From Onthophagus taurus (lineage: Eukaryota; Arthropoda; Insecta; Coleoptera; Scarabaeidae): DNA of 64,000 nucleotides. The DNA lies in contig NC_091973.1 of NCBI RefSeq assembly GCF_036711975.1, forward strand, positions 4,464,001-4,528,000, given 5' to 3'. Each line of letters starts with the position of its first letter. Position 1 is the stretch's first letter. Below are positions 52,900 to 63,898 of this stretch, piece after piece. The notes below the pieces were generated by a model. The model did not search any database and was not told where the DNA came from. It saw nothing but the letters and a program-made list of their open reading frames with translations. The translations under genes and the position numbers were made by a program.

Positions 52900-53860
52900 A
52901 TTTCCAATAAAAAATAACGTTTAATTAAAAATCTTTATTTTATTTCAAAAACCCTCATAATGTTAATAAATTTATTAAAAAGATAAAATTAAATAATTGG
53001 ATTTTCCCACCAAAATAATCGTCCAATCCGTGTTAGATACGTTGAAGCTGCGCAGACTGCGTGGTACGTGATTCTCGACCTTAACAGTTCTCTCCTTTTC
53101 ATAACCTCAACCATCGTGTTTAGAAGTTTTTAAAATCAACTAATAAAATTAATAGTAAATAAAAAAGTGTTAATAACGTTTAATTAAAAATCTTTATTTT
53201 ATTTCAAAACCCCTCATAATGTTAATAAATTTATTAAAAAGATAAAAATAAATAATTGGATTTTCCCTCCTTTTCATAACCTCAATCATCATGTTTAGAA
53301 GTTTTTAAAATCAACTAATAAAATTAATAGTAAATAAAAAAGTGTTAATAACGTTTAATTAAAAATCTTTATTTTATTTCAAAAACCCTCACAATGTTAA
53401 TAAATTTATTAAAAAGATAAAAATAAATAATTGAATTTTCCCGCCAAAATAATCGTCCAATCCGCGTTAGAGACGTTGAAGCTGCGCAGACTGCGTGGTA
53501 CGTGATTCTCGACCTTAACAGTTCCCTCCTTTTCATAACCTCAACCATCGTGTTTAGAAGTTTTTAAAATCAACTAATAAAATTAATAGTAAATAAAAAA
53601 GTGTTAATAACGTTTAATTAAAAATCTTTATTTTATTTCAAAAACCCTGACAATGTTAATAAATTTATTAAAAAGATAAAAATAAATAATTCAATTTTCC
53701 CGCCAAAATAATCATCCAATCCGCGTTAGAGACGTTCAAGCTGCGCAGACTGCGTGGTACGTGATTCTCGACCTTAACAGTTCCCTCCTTTTCATAACGT
53801 CAACCATCGTGTTTAGAAGTTTTTAAAATCAACTAATAAAATTAATAAACAGTAAAGTGT
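52900..53860 (+). repeat. ~260-bp unit x4 carrying the conserved intronic/promoter block
   Basis: TAACGTTTAATTAAAAATCT recurs at about 52915, 53174, 53348 and 53608. The second unit lacks about 86 bp. The full units carry GAAGCTGCGCAGACTGCG (or a one-base variant), ACGTGATTCTCGACCTTAAC and TTTTCATAACCTCAACC. These match block by block the element that follows first-exon donors elsewhere in the cluster. The repeat lies directly upstream of paralog B and may be an amplified piece of its promoter. Confidence 0.8.
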
Positions 53861-53869
53861 TTATTATAA

Positions 53870-54694
53870 ATAATTTAGTGCTTTGTTAAGGTTTTATATT
53901 TACTCATTCCCAATCAACGAGTAACTAAAAAACAAATTAGTGGAAAGTAACCGACGTCGGCGTTGCTGCCGTTCGTTTTCGGTTAACAATCGCATTTTAG
54001 TCTTTGTTTAATCATCCTATTTTAATTCAGGAGATAGAGGTAAGGATTAAAATTAATTATTAATTGTAAATGAAGTATTGAGCATGCGTACACTACATTT
54101 CGGGCGATTTTCAACCATAACCACGATGTTATAACCTCACCACTGCTATTTCTTTACGTAAACGTGTTTTCAAATGTAATTAAATTATATAAAATTATAA
54201 ATCAATTAGGGTTAAGTTAAAGATAGGAGTTATTAAAAAGAGGGAATTAATTTGAACTAGATGGTGCTTTTATCGCATGTATTACTTCGGTAACGTTTAT
54301 GTTGATTGCTCATTTCTAAGTAAAACTCGTCGGGGTTATTGTATTTCAGAGAGGTAAGAAATTAAATCAAGTGCTTTATTTTTGTTAAAATTAAGAGATT
54401 GCATTTTTCGTGATTACCAACATTATCTAATTTAATCTTTTGGTTCATCTATTAATTCTATATGATAATGAATCATCTTATAGAAAATTCTAAAATTTTT
54501 ATTCCCAAGAATATTGTGTTTTGATTGTATTATATAGCTTATAATAGTATGTAATTTAAACCAAAAATTTCGATTACAAAATATTCGTATCGAAACAGAT
54601 AAGAACATAATTAAGAATACAAAGCACAACAACTCTATTACTTACTGCCTTGAGTTACTCTTTGATATAAAAAAATATTTTTTTTAAGATAAAA
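53870..54694 (+). promoter_or_regulatory. Two candidate first exons and promoter of paralog B
   Basis: Candidate non-coding first exons end at GATAGAG/GTAAGG (54039) and CAGAGAG/GTAAGAA (54353). The first is followed by GCATGCGTACAC, GGGCGATTTTCAACCATAAC and GTTATAACCTCACC. The second starts near ACTAGATGGTGCT (54257), a weak form of the GC motif, and is followed by a degenerate block (GATTGCATTTTTCGTGATT). Both could splice to the acceptor at 54688, seven bases before the ATG. Confidence 0.55.
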
Positions 54695-55259
54695 ATGAAA
54701 GTACGTTGTACTTCCCCGACTGGAGCGATACCGCAAAATGTTAATAAGGGATGGTATAAAACACCCCAGACGAAATATTTCGAGAGATTACTACGCCCTT
54801 GGTGGTTACCCCTCATGCAGAAGAACCAAAGGCGAGGAACACGGTAAATGTTGAAATAATTTCTTTCTTTTTCAAATTTTTTAATTTTACAGAAAAACCA
54901 AAAGGACTAGATCTTCCCCAAAGCGCTATAATCCGGAGGATTTCACTTCAAATCGTAAGTCAGCAAACCGAGCTATGAAATCTTGGATGATTAGCACTTA
55001 CGGCCACGGGAATGTAAATTTACACACATTCCGTGGTTATGTTGATGTTTTTGGAGTGATTAGAAACATACGCATCTGTCGAAATCACAGCGAAAAAACT
55101 TATCAAGCCGATATTTATTATAAAACGAAGAAATCCGCTTTGGATGCACTCCGAGCTATTCGTAATCGCAAATTAGCTGAAAATATTGGACTTACCTCTG
55201 GCGTTTTGGCCGAAAAAAATCCTAGATACTTACAGTTTCGTCCTAACAACACCTCTTAA
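54695..55259 (+). CDS. RRM-like protein (paralog B)
   Basis: Coding exons are 54695-54843 and 54893-55259, giving 516 nt and 171 residues, with a 49-bp intron in phase 2. This is the same place and phase as in paralogs A and D, just before the RSSP/RSRS motif. The first exon codes a basic, Trp-containing leader unlike the others. The family motif is the diverged SPKRYNPEDF (58-67). The RRM-like domain starts near residue 78 (KSWMISTYG, then VDVFGVIRNIRI, QADIYYKTKKSALDALRAIRN). It has no SASPR repeats. AATAAA is at 55309. It is the most diverged member of the cluster. Function unknown. Confidence 0.8.
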
Positions 55260-55379
55260 ATAATATTTATTTTTGTGGTGATTGTACATAACTAAGAAAT
55301 GCTAAGTTAATAAATACTATTTCTTTAACAAATTTTGTGTTTTATTTATTTTTTGTAAAAAGATTATTTGATTAAGTTT

Positions 55380-57560
55380 AAAAATGTTGTAAAAAAACGA
55401 ATACTTATCAATTATTCTTGGACTTTTCATGGATTATAAATAAAAGTTTGATCTTTTTAATACAATTATTCATTTGGAAAAATAACTTTCAGTTGATGAG
55501 ATAAATATTTTTAAAGATGACAATTTTTATAGGTTATTTTTTTTGATTAAGTTTAAAAATTTGTAAAAAATCGAATACTTATCAATTATTCTTGGACTTT
55601 TCATGGATTATAAATAAAAGTTTGATCTTTTTAATACAATTATTCATTTGGAAAAATAACTTTTAGTTGATGAGATAAACATTTTTAAAGTTGATGACAA
55701 TTTTTCTTGATTAAGTTTAAAAATTTGTAAAAAATCGAATACTTATCAATTATTCTTGAACTTTTCTTGGATTATAAATAAAAGTTTGATCTTTTTAATA
55801 CAATTATTCATTTGGAAAAATAACTTTTAGTTGATGAGATAAACATTTTTAAAGTTGATAACAATTTTTATAGGTTATTTTTTTTGATTAAGTTTAAAAA
55901 TTTGTGGAAAATCGAATACTTATCAATTATTCTTATACTTTGCATGGATTATAAATAAAAATTTGACCATTTTAATACAATTATTCACTTGGAAAAATAA
56001 CTTTTAGTTTATGAGATAAACATTTTTAAAGTTAATAATTTTTATAGGTTTTTTTTTTGATTAAGTTTAAAAATTTGTAAAAAATCGAATACTTATCAAT
56101 TATTCATGAACTTTTCATGGATTATTAATAAAAGTTTGATCTTTTTAATACAATTATTCATTTGGAAAAATAACTTTTAGTTGATGAGATAAACATTTTT
56201 AAAGTTAATAATTTTTATAGGTTATTTTTTTTGATTAAGTTTAAAAATTTGTAAAAAATCAAATAGTTTTCAATTATTCTTGAACTTTTCATGGATTATA
56301 AATAAAAGTTTGATCTTTTTAATACACTTATTTATTTGGAAAAATAACTTTTAGTTGATGAGATAAACATTTTTAAAGTTGATGACAATTTTTATAGGTT
56401 ATTTTTTTTGATTAAGTTTAAAAATTTGTAAAAAATCGAATACTTATCAATTATTCTTGGACTTTTCTTGGATTATAAATAAAAGTTTGATCTTTTTAAT
56501 ACAATTATTTATTTGGAAAAATTACTTTTAGTTAATGAGATAAACATTTTTAAAGTTGATGACAATTTTTTTTGATTAAGTTTAAAAATTTGTAAAAAAT
56601 CGCATACTTATCAATTATTCTTAAACTTTTCATGGATTATAAATAAAAGTTTGATCTTTTTAATACAATTATTCATTTGGAAAAATAACTTTTAGTTTAT
56701 GAGATAAACATTTTTAAAGTTGTAACAATTTTTATAGGTTATTTTTTTTGATTAAGTTTAAAAATTTGTGGAAAATCGAATACTTATCAATTATTCTTGG
56801 ACTTTTCATGGATTATAAATAAAAGTTTGATCTTTTTAATACAATTATTCATTTGGAAAAATAACTTTTAGTTGATGAGATAAACATTTTTAAAGTTGAT
56901 AACAATTTTTATAGGTTATTTTTTTTTTGATGAAGTTTTAAAATTTTGTAATAAATCGAATACTTATCAATTATTCTTGAACTTTTCATGGATTATAAAT
57001 AAAAGTTTGATCTTTTTAATACAATTATTCAGTTGGAAAAATAACTTTTAGCTGATGAGAAACATTTTTAAAGTTGATGACAATTTATATAGGTTATTTT
57101 TTTTGATTAAGTTTAAAAATTTGTAAAAAATCAAATAGTTTTCAATTATTCTTGATCTTTTTATGGATTATAAATAAAAGTTTGATCTTTTTAATACAAT
57201 TATTCATTTGGAAAAATAACTTTTAGTTGATGAGATAAACATTTTTAAAGTTGATGACAATTTTTATAGGTTATTTTTTTTGATTAAGTTTAAAAATTTT
57301 TTAAAAATCGTATACTTATCAATTATTCTTGAACTTTTCATGCATTATAAATAAAAGTTTGATCTTTTTAATACAATTATTTATTTGGAAAAATAACTTT
57401 TAGTTGATGAGATAAACAGTTTTAAAGTTGATGACAATTTTTATAGGTTATTTTTTTTGATTAAGTTTAAAAATTTGTAAAAAATCAAATACTTATCAAT
57501 TATTCTTCAACTTTTTATGGATTATAAATAAAAGTTTGATCTTTTTAATACAATTATTAA
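55380..57560 (+). repeat. ~175-bp satellite, 13 units, made of 3'-end/poly(A)-type sequence
   Basis: GGATTATAAATAAAAGTTTG recurs near 55431, 55605, 55769, 55945, 56118, 56291, 56469, 56633, 56810, 56988, 57163, 57340 and 57520. Each unit contains AAATAAAAG (a poly(A)-type signal), CATTTGGAAAAATAACTTTT and TGAGATAAACATTTTTAAAG. A single, more diverged copy lies at 60215-60390, just past paralog D. The array fills the space between the convergent 3' ends of paralogs B and C. Confidence 0.9.
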
Positions 57561-57730
57561 AAATTATAATAATTAAAAAAAAAACAAATAATGGAAAGAA
57601 ATTTTGATTTAAACTGTTTCGAAAAACTTACATTTACAAAAATAAAAACTTTTTTAAACAAGTAATTGGCTTAAATTTACCTGTACATTACTTTTACATA
57701 ACTATTTTATTAATACAAACTAAAAAAAAA

Positions 57731-58234
57731 TTAAACAGAATGAAAATGACTAAGAGGAGTTGTTATCACTCGTTCAGACGACTGTGGCCTTTCTACCATT
57801 TCAGCGGAAGTAATGCCAAAATCGTAAAATTTACCAATACGAATTGCACGAAGTGCTGATACTGCTCCTTTCATTGTTGTGAAACTAATATCGGCCTTAT
57901 TTTTGTTGATGCCGTCGCAATGTTGAATACGAATTTGTTCAATAGTCCCATAACACGATAATTGCTTTCGTAAAGCATTTATGTCGACTTCTCCAAAGTC
58001 CCAAGCGAAAATCATCCAAAGTTCTGCAGGTTTTTGAGGCGTAGCAGGAGGAGATGGCGTTCTAAATATCACTTCTGACGATATGGTTGGAGTCAAATTC
58101 AATTTTGAAATTATCTCAATTTCCGGGGAAGGTTGGGTATTTTTGGGCGCCTTAAAGTTCACAGATTGATACCTATTCGGTACAGCTCCACACCTCATAG
58201 ATCGGCGACGAATCGATTTAGTTTGAGCAGGCAT
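57731..58234 (-). CDS. RRM-like protein (paralog C)
   Basis: 167 residues in one exon from ATG 58234. The frame is open a little further up, but TTTTAG/TTGG at 58247 looks like the acceptor of a non-coding first exon, so this ATG is preferred. It has a basic start with SIRRRS, family motif VPNRYQSVNF (18-27), a Pro/Thr linker, and the RRM-like domain from Trp73 (WMIFAWDFGEVDINALRKQL, KADISFTTMKGAVSALRAIR). It lacks the coding intron of A, B and D. Convergent with B and divergent from D. AATAAA on the minus strand is at 57711-57706. Function unknown. Confidence 0.8.
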   Translation of the reverse strand: MPAQTKSIRRRSMRCGAVPNRYQSVNFKAPKNTQPSPEIEIISKLNLTPTISSEVIFRTPSPPATPQKPAELWMIFAWDFGEVDINALRKQLSCYGTIEQIRIQHCDGINKNKADISFTTMKGAVSALRAIRIGKFYDFGITSAEMVERPQSSERVITTPLSHFHSV

Positions 58235-58246
58235 TTTGTTAACCAA

Positions 58247-59374
58247 CTAAAAGATAGGTTAGGTGTTAAGGTTGACAATCGTGTAAAATTCATTCAGCGC
58301 AAACTCAAACTCAATTCAGCTTATTTACAGAGTTGATCGTTTTAAATGAATTATAAAGCATATTAGAACAAAATTAGATTAATTAGGTACCTTTTCTGGC
58401 TTCGATATCAAAGAGAACAGCGTTCTTGACGAGATTTGGTTAGAAAAGGGATTAAACAAAATGGACGTTGTTTAACGTTAGCAAGGCATGTTCGATTAAG
58501 ACTTCGAAAATAATTAAAGTCGAAAATCGTTTGAAATATAATCTGCGCATGCACGACTTGTTATTTAAAATAAAATGTGTGAAATGGAAACAAATTTACC
58601 GTTTAAACCAGATTAAAATTGGGAATTAAATGATGTTAACGATATTTGTCAAAATATGCGCCCTCTACAACTAAGATTTATTTGTTAAATTTCTTAATAA
58701 ATTTATTTATTTTTAATAATGACTAATTAATAATGTGTATTTAGATCGTTTTTTGATGTGGTACTAAATAAAAGTTAAATTAAATAAATTAATATTTCGA
58801 AAAATAATCAGTGTAGAGGGCGCTAGTGATCCCTTTTGACAGTTATTGCTAATCGGTTCGCATCATCTAAATTTTTGAATTCATAATTCATTGAAAAAGG
58901 TATGAGTTAATAATAATTTTTCGCCCAAAACGATCAGATATCTCCCGGCATTCTTTAAAGAATGCGTGGAGTCTGCGTATACTGAATTTCAAGCGATTTT
59001 CGACCACTTATTTCGAAAAATAATCATTGTAGAGGGCGTTGTGATCGTTTTCGACTAATCCCATATTGACGGTTATTATTAATTGGTTAATTGGTTTAAT
59101 AATTTATTGAAAAAGGTAAGATTTAATAATATTTTGCAACAAAAATTATCCCGCATTCCTAAAAGAATGTGTGGAGTCTGCGTATACTGAATTTCAAACG
59201 ATTTTCGACCTTAATGACTTAGGGTAACATAACCACAAAATGCCTTGTTTAAATTTTTTTTAAACATAAAAAACGTTTTTTTTCGAATGAAAATATTTTA
59301 ACGGATTAGTTTAAAAGACGTTTTGGTTATTAAACATGTTTAAAGAAGTTTTAATTTTCTTTTTTCAACATCAG
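58247..59374. promoter_or_regulatory. Divergent promoter region of paralogs C (-) and D (+)
   Basis: Minus strand, for C: GTAGAGGGCGC (58668-58658), exon-like DNA, donor AAACG/GTAAAT (58600) and then GCATGCGCAG with TTTCAAACGATTTTCGAC (58560-58500); a second donor AAAAG/GTACCT is at 58390. Plus strand, for D, two modules: GTAGAGGGCGCTAG (58813) to TTGAAAAAG/GTATGAG (58899), then CTGCGTATACTG and CAAGCGATTTTCGACC (58975-59005); and GTAGAGGGCGTTG (59030) to TTGAAAAAG/GTAAGA (59115), then CTGCGTATACTG, AAACGATTTTCGACC and AACATAACCACAAA (59173-59240). The order of parts is the same on both strands. Confidence 0.65.
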
Positions 59375-59382
59375 CTGAGAAA

Positions 59383-60001
59383 ATGGAAAAAAATCGTACC
59401 ATTGTATCATCTGAGGATGAAAAGGGAGATGAACCTGATTCTAGATCAAGATCTATATCACCATCTTTGAGTCCATCAGTACGGTAAATAAGCAAAGAAC
59501 GTTTTGTTTTACTTTTATACATTAATAAGATTTTTTTTTATTTTAAGCCGCTCTAATAGGGTTAGATCAATTCCGGATAGGTACCAATCCGTTGACTTTA
59601 GGCGAACCATGCCTTCGCGAAATAGGAGTGCTCCAAGACCACTTTCAACTACAACAACATCATCGGGGTCAACTGAGGCCTCATCCACGACCACCGAGTC
59701 AACTCAAAGATCATCTTCTGCACCTTATCTGGTTTTTGCTTGGGGATTTGGAGAAGTGGATGTTAATGCTTTGCGCCGTCAGTTGTCGCGTTATGGATCC
59801 GTGCAATATATACGTCTTTATCATAATAGTCGTCGCAATAATAATAAAGCCGAAATGTTTTTCAAAACGAAGAGAGGTGCCCTGTCAGCACTTCGTGCCA
59901 TTCGCCTTGGAAAATTGTTCCACGACTTTGGAATTTCCTATGCTGTCATGGGAGATAGAAATCCTAGAGCTGCGCGAATGCACGCTGAAAATGACCAATA
60001 G
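59383..60001 (+). CDS. RRM-like protein (paralog D)
   Basis: Coding exons are 59383-59483 and 59548-60001, giving 555 nt and 184 residues. The 64-bp intron sits in phase 2 before the family motif, as in A and B. The acidic first exon ends in an RSRS-type stretch. The motif is IPDRYQSVDFRR (42-53), then a Thr/Ser-rich linker (64-92), and the RRM-like domain from about 93 to 165 (LVFAWGFGEVDVNALRRQL, SRYGSVQYIRLYH, KAEMFFKTKRGALSALRAIR). It is closest to A in the domain and motif. An AATAAA cluster is at 60172. Function unknown; an RNA-binding or protein-protein RRM-like role is inference. Confidence 0.8.
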
Positions 60002-60655
60002 ATGTTTTTTTGTGTCTAATTTAATCCTCAAATTTGTTCCATAACTATGTGATTTTTTGCTATATATTTATTAATGAATTATGTTTATAACCCTATAAAA
60101 TTATTTCTCGAAAAAAATTTTAATTTAACTTTCCGAGTGCATTATATAGTCTTTTTAAAGACTGAACAAAATAATAAATAAATCGTGCACTCGAAAGGTT
60201 AAATTGATGTGTTAATTTAGTTCGATTAAGTTTAAATGTTTGTATGTAGAAAATTGAATACTTATATTTATTATTTATTTCTCGATGTTTCATGAATTAT
60301 AAATAAAAGTTTCTTGTTTTCAATAAAGTTATTCGTTTGGAAAAATGACTTTTAGTTTATGAGATAAAAATTTTTGAAATTGAACTCATCCCAGAAAAGA
60401 ATGTTGAGTAAGGTAAGTTTTCTTTTGTAATGATATAAATGAGTTATTAAAATCTCATGATATCCTTGCTAGAGAAGATTTAAAAGCTTTAAAGAAAATG
60501 AAAATCTTCTAATACTTTATTATCGATAATTCAAGGTTGGGGTTTTCTTAGAGACTAATGCCTAGGCAAAGAAATGGCGAAAAGAGCAACTTTAGACATG
60601 TTTGTTATCCATAAACATTAAAAGGTGTATCCATAAACATGTTCACAGACAGTCA
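60002..60655. other. 3' region of paralog D and spacer
   Basis: Contains an inverted repeat (arms 60123-60141 and 60186-60204, 17 of 19 matching) around a perfect inner palindrome AGTCTTTTTAAAGACT (60148-60163). A single diverged copy of the 175-bp 3'-end unit follows (60215-60390). A consensus donor GAGTAAG/GTAAGT at 60412 may mark another first-exon module. No frame was recognised. Confidence 0.55.
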
Positions 60656-60659
60656 TAAA

Positions 60660-63315
60660 CATGTTCACAGACAAATTTGTAGCAAATTTAATTCTTAACA
60701 ACATTGGTCTCTTACACTTTTGCTCTCATATGCGTAAATATCGACAAAAACACCAAAATATAAAAATCAGATGAATTCCTAGTTTTATATGTTATTAATG
60801 GTGACGTTCGGGATTCGAAGCATGTTACAAAAAAACTTTTAGAACAAAATTTGTAGCAAATTTAATTCTTAACAACATTGCTCTCTTACACTTTTGCTCT
60901 CAGATGCGTAAATATCGAGAAAAATACCAAAATATAAAAATCAGATGAATTCCTAGTTTTATATGTTATTAATGGTGACGTTCGGGATTCGAAGCATGTT
61001 ACAAAAAAACGTTTAGAACAAAATTTGTAGCAAATTTAATTCTTAACAACATTGCTCTCTTACACTTTTGCTCTCAGATGCGTGAATATAGAGAAAAATA
61101 CCAAAATATGAAAATCAGATGAATGCTTAGTTTTATATGTTATTAATGGTGACGTTCAGGATTCGAAGCATGTTACAAAAAAACTTTTAGAACAAAATTT
61201 GTAGCAAATTTAATTCTTAACAACATTGCTCTCTTACACTTTTGCTCTCAGATGCGTAAATATCGAAAAAAATACCAAATTATGAAAATCAGATGAATTC
61301 CTAGTTTTATATGTTATTAATGGTGACATTCGGGATTCGAAGCATGTCACAAAAAAACTTTTAGAACAAAATTTGTAGCAAATTTAATTCTTAACAACAT
61401 TGCTCTGTTACACTTTTGCTCTCAGATGCGTAAATATCGAGAAAAATATCAAAATATGAAAATCAGATTAATTCCTAGTTTTATATGTTATTAATGGTGA
61501 CGTTCGGGATTCGAAGCATGTTACAAAAAAACTTTTAGAACAAAATTTGTAGCAAATTTAATTCTTAACAACATTGCCCTCTTACACTTTTGCTCTCAGA
61601 TGCGTAAATATCGAGAAAAATACCAAAATATGAAAATCAGGCGAATGCCTAGTTTTATATGTTATTAATGGTGACATTCGGGATTCGAAGCATGTTACAA
61701 AGAAACTTTTAGAACAAAATTTGTAGCAAATTTAATTCTTAACAATATTGCCCTCTTACATTTTTGCTCTCAGATGCGTAAATATCGAAGAAAATACCAA
61801 ATTATGAAAATCAGATGAATTCCTAGTTTTATATGTTATTAATGGTGACATTCGGGATTCGAAGCATGTTACAAAGAAACTTTTAGAACAAAATTTGTAG
61901 CAAATTTAATTCTTAACAACATTGCTCTCTTACACTTTTGCTCTCAGATGCGTAAATATCGAGAAAAATACCACAATATGAAAATCAGATGAATGCTTAG
62001 TTTTATATGTTATTAATGGTGACATTCGGGATTCGAAGCATGTTACAAAAAAACTGTTAGAACAAAATTTGTAGCAAATTTAATTCTTAACAATATTGCC
62101 CTCTTACACTTTTGCTCTCAGATGCGTAAATATCGAGAAAAATACCAAAATATGAAAATCAGATGAATGCCTAGTTTTATATGTTATTAATGGTGACATT
62201 CGGGATTCGAAGCATGTTACAAAAAAACTTTTAGAACAAAATTTGTAGCAATTTTAATTCTTAACAACATTGCTCTCTTAGACTTTTGTTCTCAGATGCG
62301 TGAATATCGAGAAAAATACCAAAATATGAAAATCAGATGAATGCCTAGTTTTATATGTTATTAATGGTGACATTCGGGATTCGAAGCATGTTACAAAAAA
62401 ACTTTTAGAACAAAATTTGTAGCAATTTTAATTCTTAACAACATTGCTCTCTTAGACTTTTGTTCTCAGATGCGTGAATATCGAGAAAAATACCAAAATA
62501 TGAAAATCAGATGAATGCCTAGTTTTATGTTATTAATGGTGACGTTCGGGATTCGAAGCATGTTACAAAAAAACTTTTAGAACAAAATTTGTAGCAAATT
62601 TAATTCTTAACAACATTGTCCTCTTACACTTTTGCTCTCAGATGCGTAAATATCGAGAAAAATACCAAAATATGAAAATCAGGCGAATGCCTAGTTTTAT
62701 ATGTTATTAATGGTGACATTCGGGATTCGAAGCATTTTACAAAGAAACTTTTAGAACAAAATTTGTAGCAAATTTAATTCTTAACAACATTGCTCTCTTA
62801 CACTTTTGCTGTCAGATGCGTAAATATCGAGAAAAATACCAAAATATGAAAATCAGACGAATGCCTAGTTTTATATGTTATTAATGGTGACATTCGGGAT
62901 TCGAAGCATGTTACAAAGAAACTTTTAGAACAAAATTTGTAGCAAATTTAATTCTTAACAACATTGCTCTCTTACACTTTTTCTCTCAGATGCGTAAATA
63001 TCGAAAAAAATACCAAAATATGAAAATCAGATGAATTCCTAGTTTTATATGTTATTAATGGTGACATTCGGGATTCGAAGCATGTTACAAAAGAACTTTT
63101 AGAACAAAATTTGTAGCAAATTTAATTGTTAACAACATTGCTCTCTTACACTTTTGCTCTCAGATGCGTGAATATCGAGAAAAATACCAAAATATGAAAA
63201 TCAGATGAATTCCTAGTTTTATATGTTATTAATGGTGATATTCGGGATTCGAAGCATGTTACAAAAAAACTTTTAGAACAAAATTTGTAGCAAATTTCAT
63301 TCTTAACAATATTGT
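60660..63315. repeat. 174-bp satellite, about 15 units
   Basis: TTTGTAGCAAATTTAATTCT recurs every 174 bp (60677, 60851, 61025 and so on). Other shared blocks are TTTTGCTCTCAGATGCG, AATATGAAAATCAGATGAAT and TTCGGGATTCGAAGCATG. It matches the reverse complement of the 152-bp satellite at 28.4-31.4 kb over most of its length, with about 22 extra bases (around TTATATGTTATTAATGG). No coding potential. Confidence 0.92.
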
Positions 63316-63809
63316 TAAGAAATATGAAAATTATTTATATTAATTATTTTTTTTAATAATTTCGAATTTGACGTAACTCGGGGATTCACATGAATCCAAT
63401 GAATTTATAATACATTTATTAATACTTATAATCCTATTAATATGACTAAACTGTATGATGTGATGATGACTCATCATATATGAATATAAAATCGTTAAGA
63501 ATAGTAAAATTTGTATTCTAAACCCCCTTCGGTTGGTAGTGTTGTACAAACAAAAAGCGAGCCTCCTCATAAAAAACATACGGTGTTTATTCATTCGAGT
63601 TTACTTTGTTGAAACGATCGGGAATCATTCATCGCGTAACTGATCGCGACCTTCGCCACACGACGTCACATATTTTCGAAACCGAAGCGTTTTTTTACAC
63701 TCGACGAATTTAGTGACGACGTAAATTCCTCCTCTCCCCGCGCCACCAAAAAGTTGCCCCCTTTTCGGTGTCAGTCAGCGACGAGCCGATTCGAAACCTA
63801 AAGGGAGCC
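63316..63809 (+). promoter_or_regulatory. Spacer, promoter and 5' UTR of the last gene
   Basis: AT-rich up to about 63600, then CpG-rich. TGTCAGTCAGCG near 63768 holds an arthropod initiator-type TCAGT. The leader to ATG 63810 would be about 40 bases. No TATA box is obvious. Confidence 0.5.
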
Positions 63810-63898
63810 ATGGATACGTCGCCGTTGGGCATTGATTTCGATGTGACCGCTAAGACCTGCAGGATGGACGCCTGTTTCTCTGCGTTCGACAAAAATGG
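63810..63898 (+). CDS. First coding exon of an unidentified gene (partial)
   Basis: ATG with purine-rich GGAGCC context, then 29 codons starting MDTSPLGIDFDV and ending MDACFSAFDKN. It ends at AATGG/GTAAGA in phase 2. Codon use is GC-richer than the flanks and the leader is CpG-rich, as for a genuine 5' end. The rest of the gene is outside the window. CFSAFDKNG faintly recalls the start of an EF-hand loop, but this is too short to assign. Confidence 0.65.
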
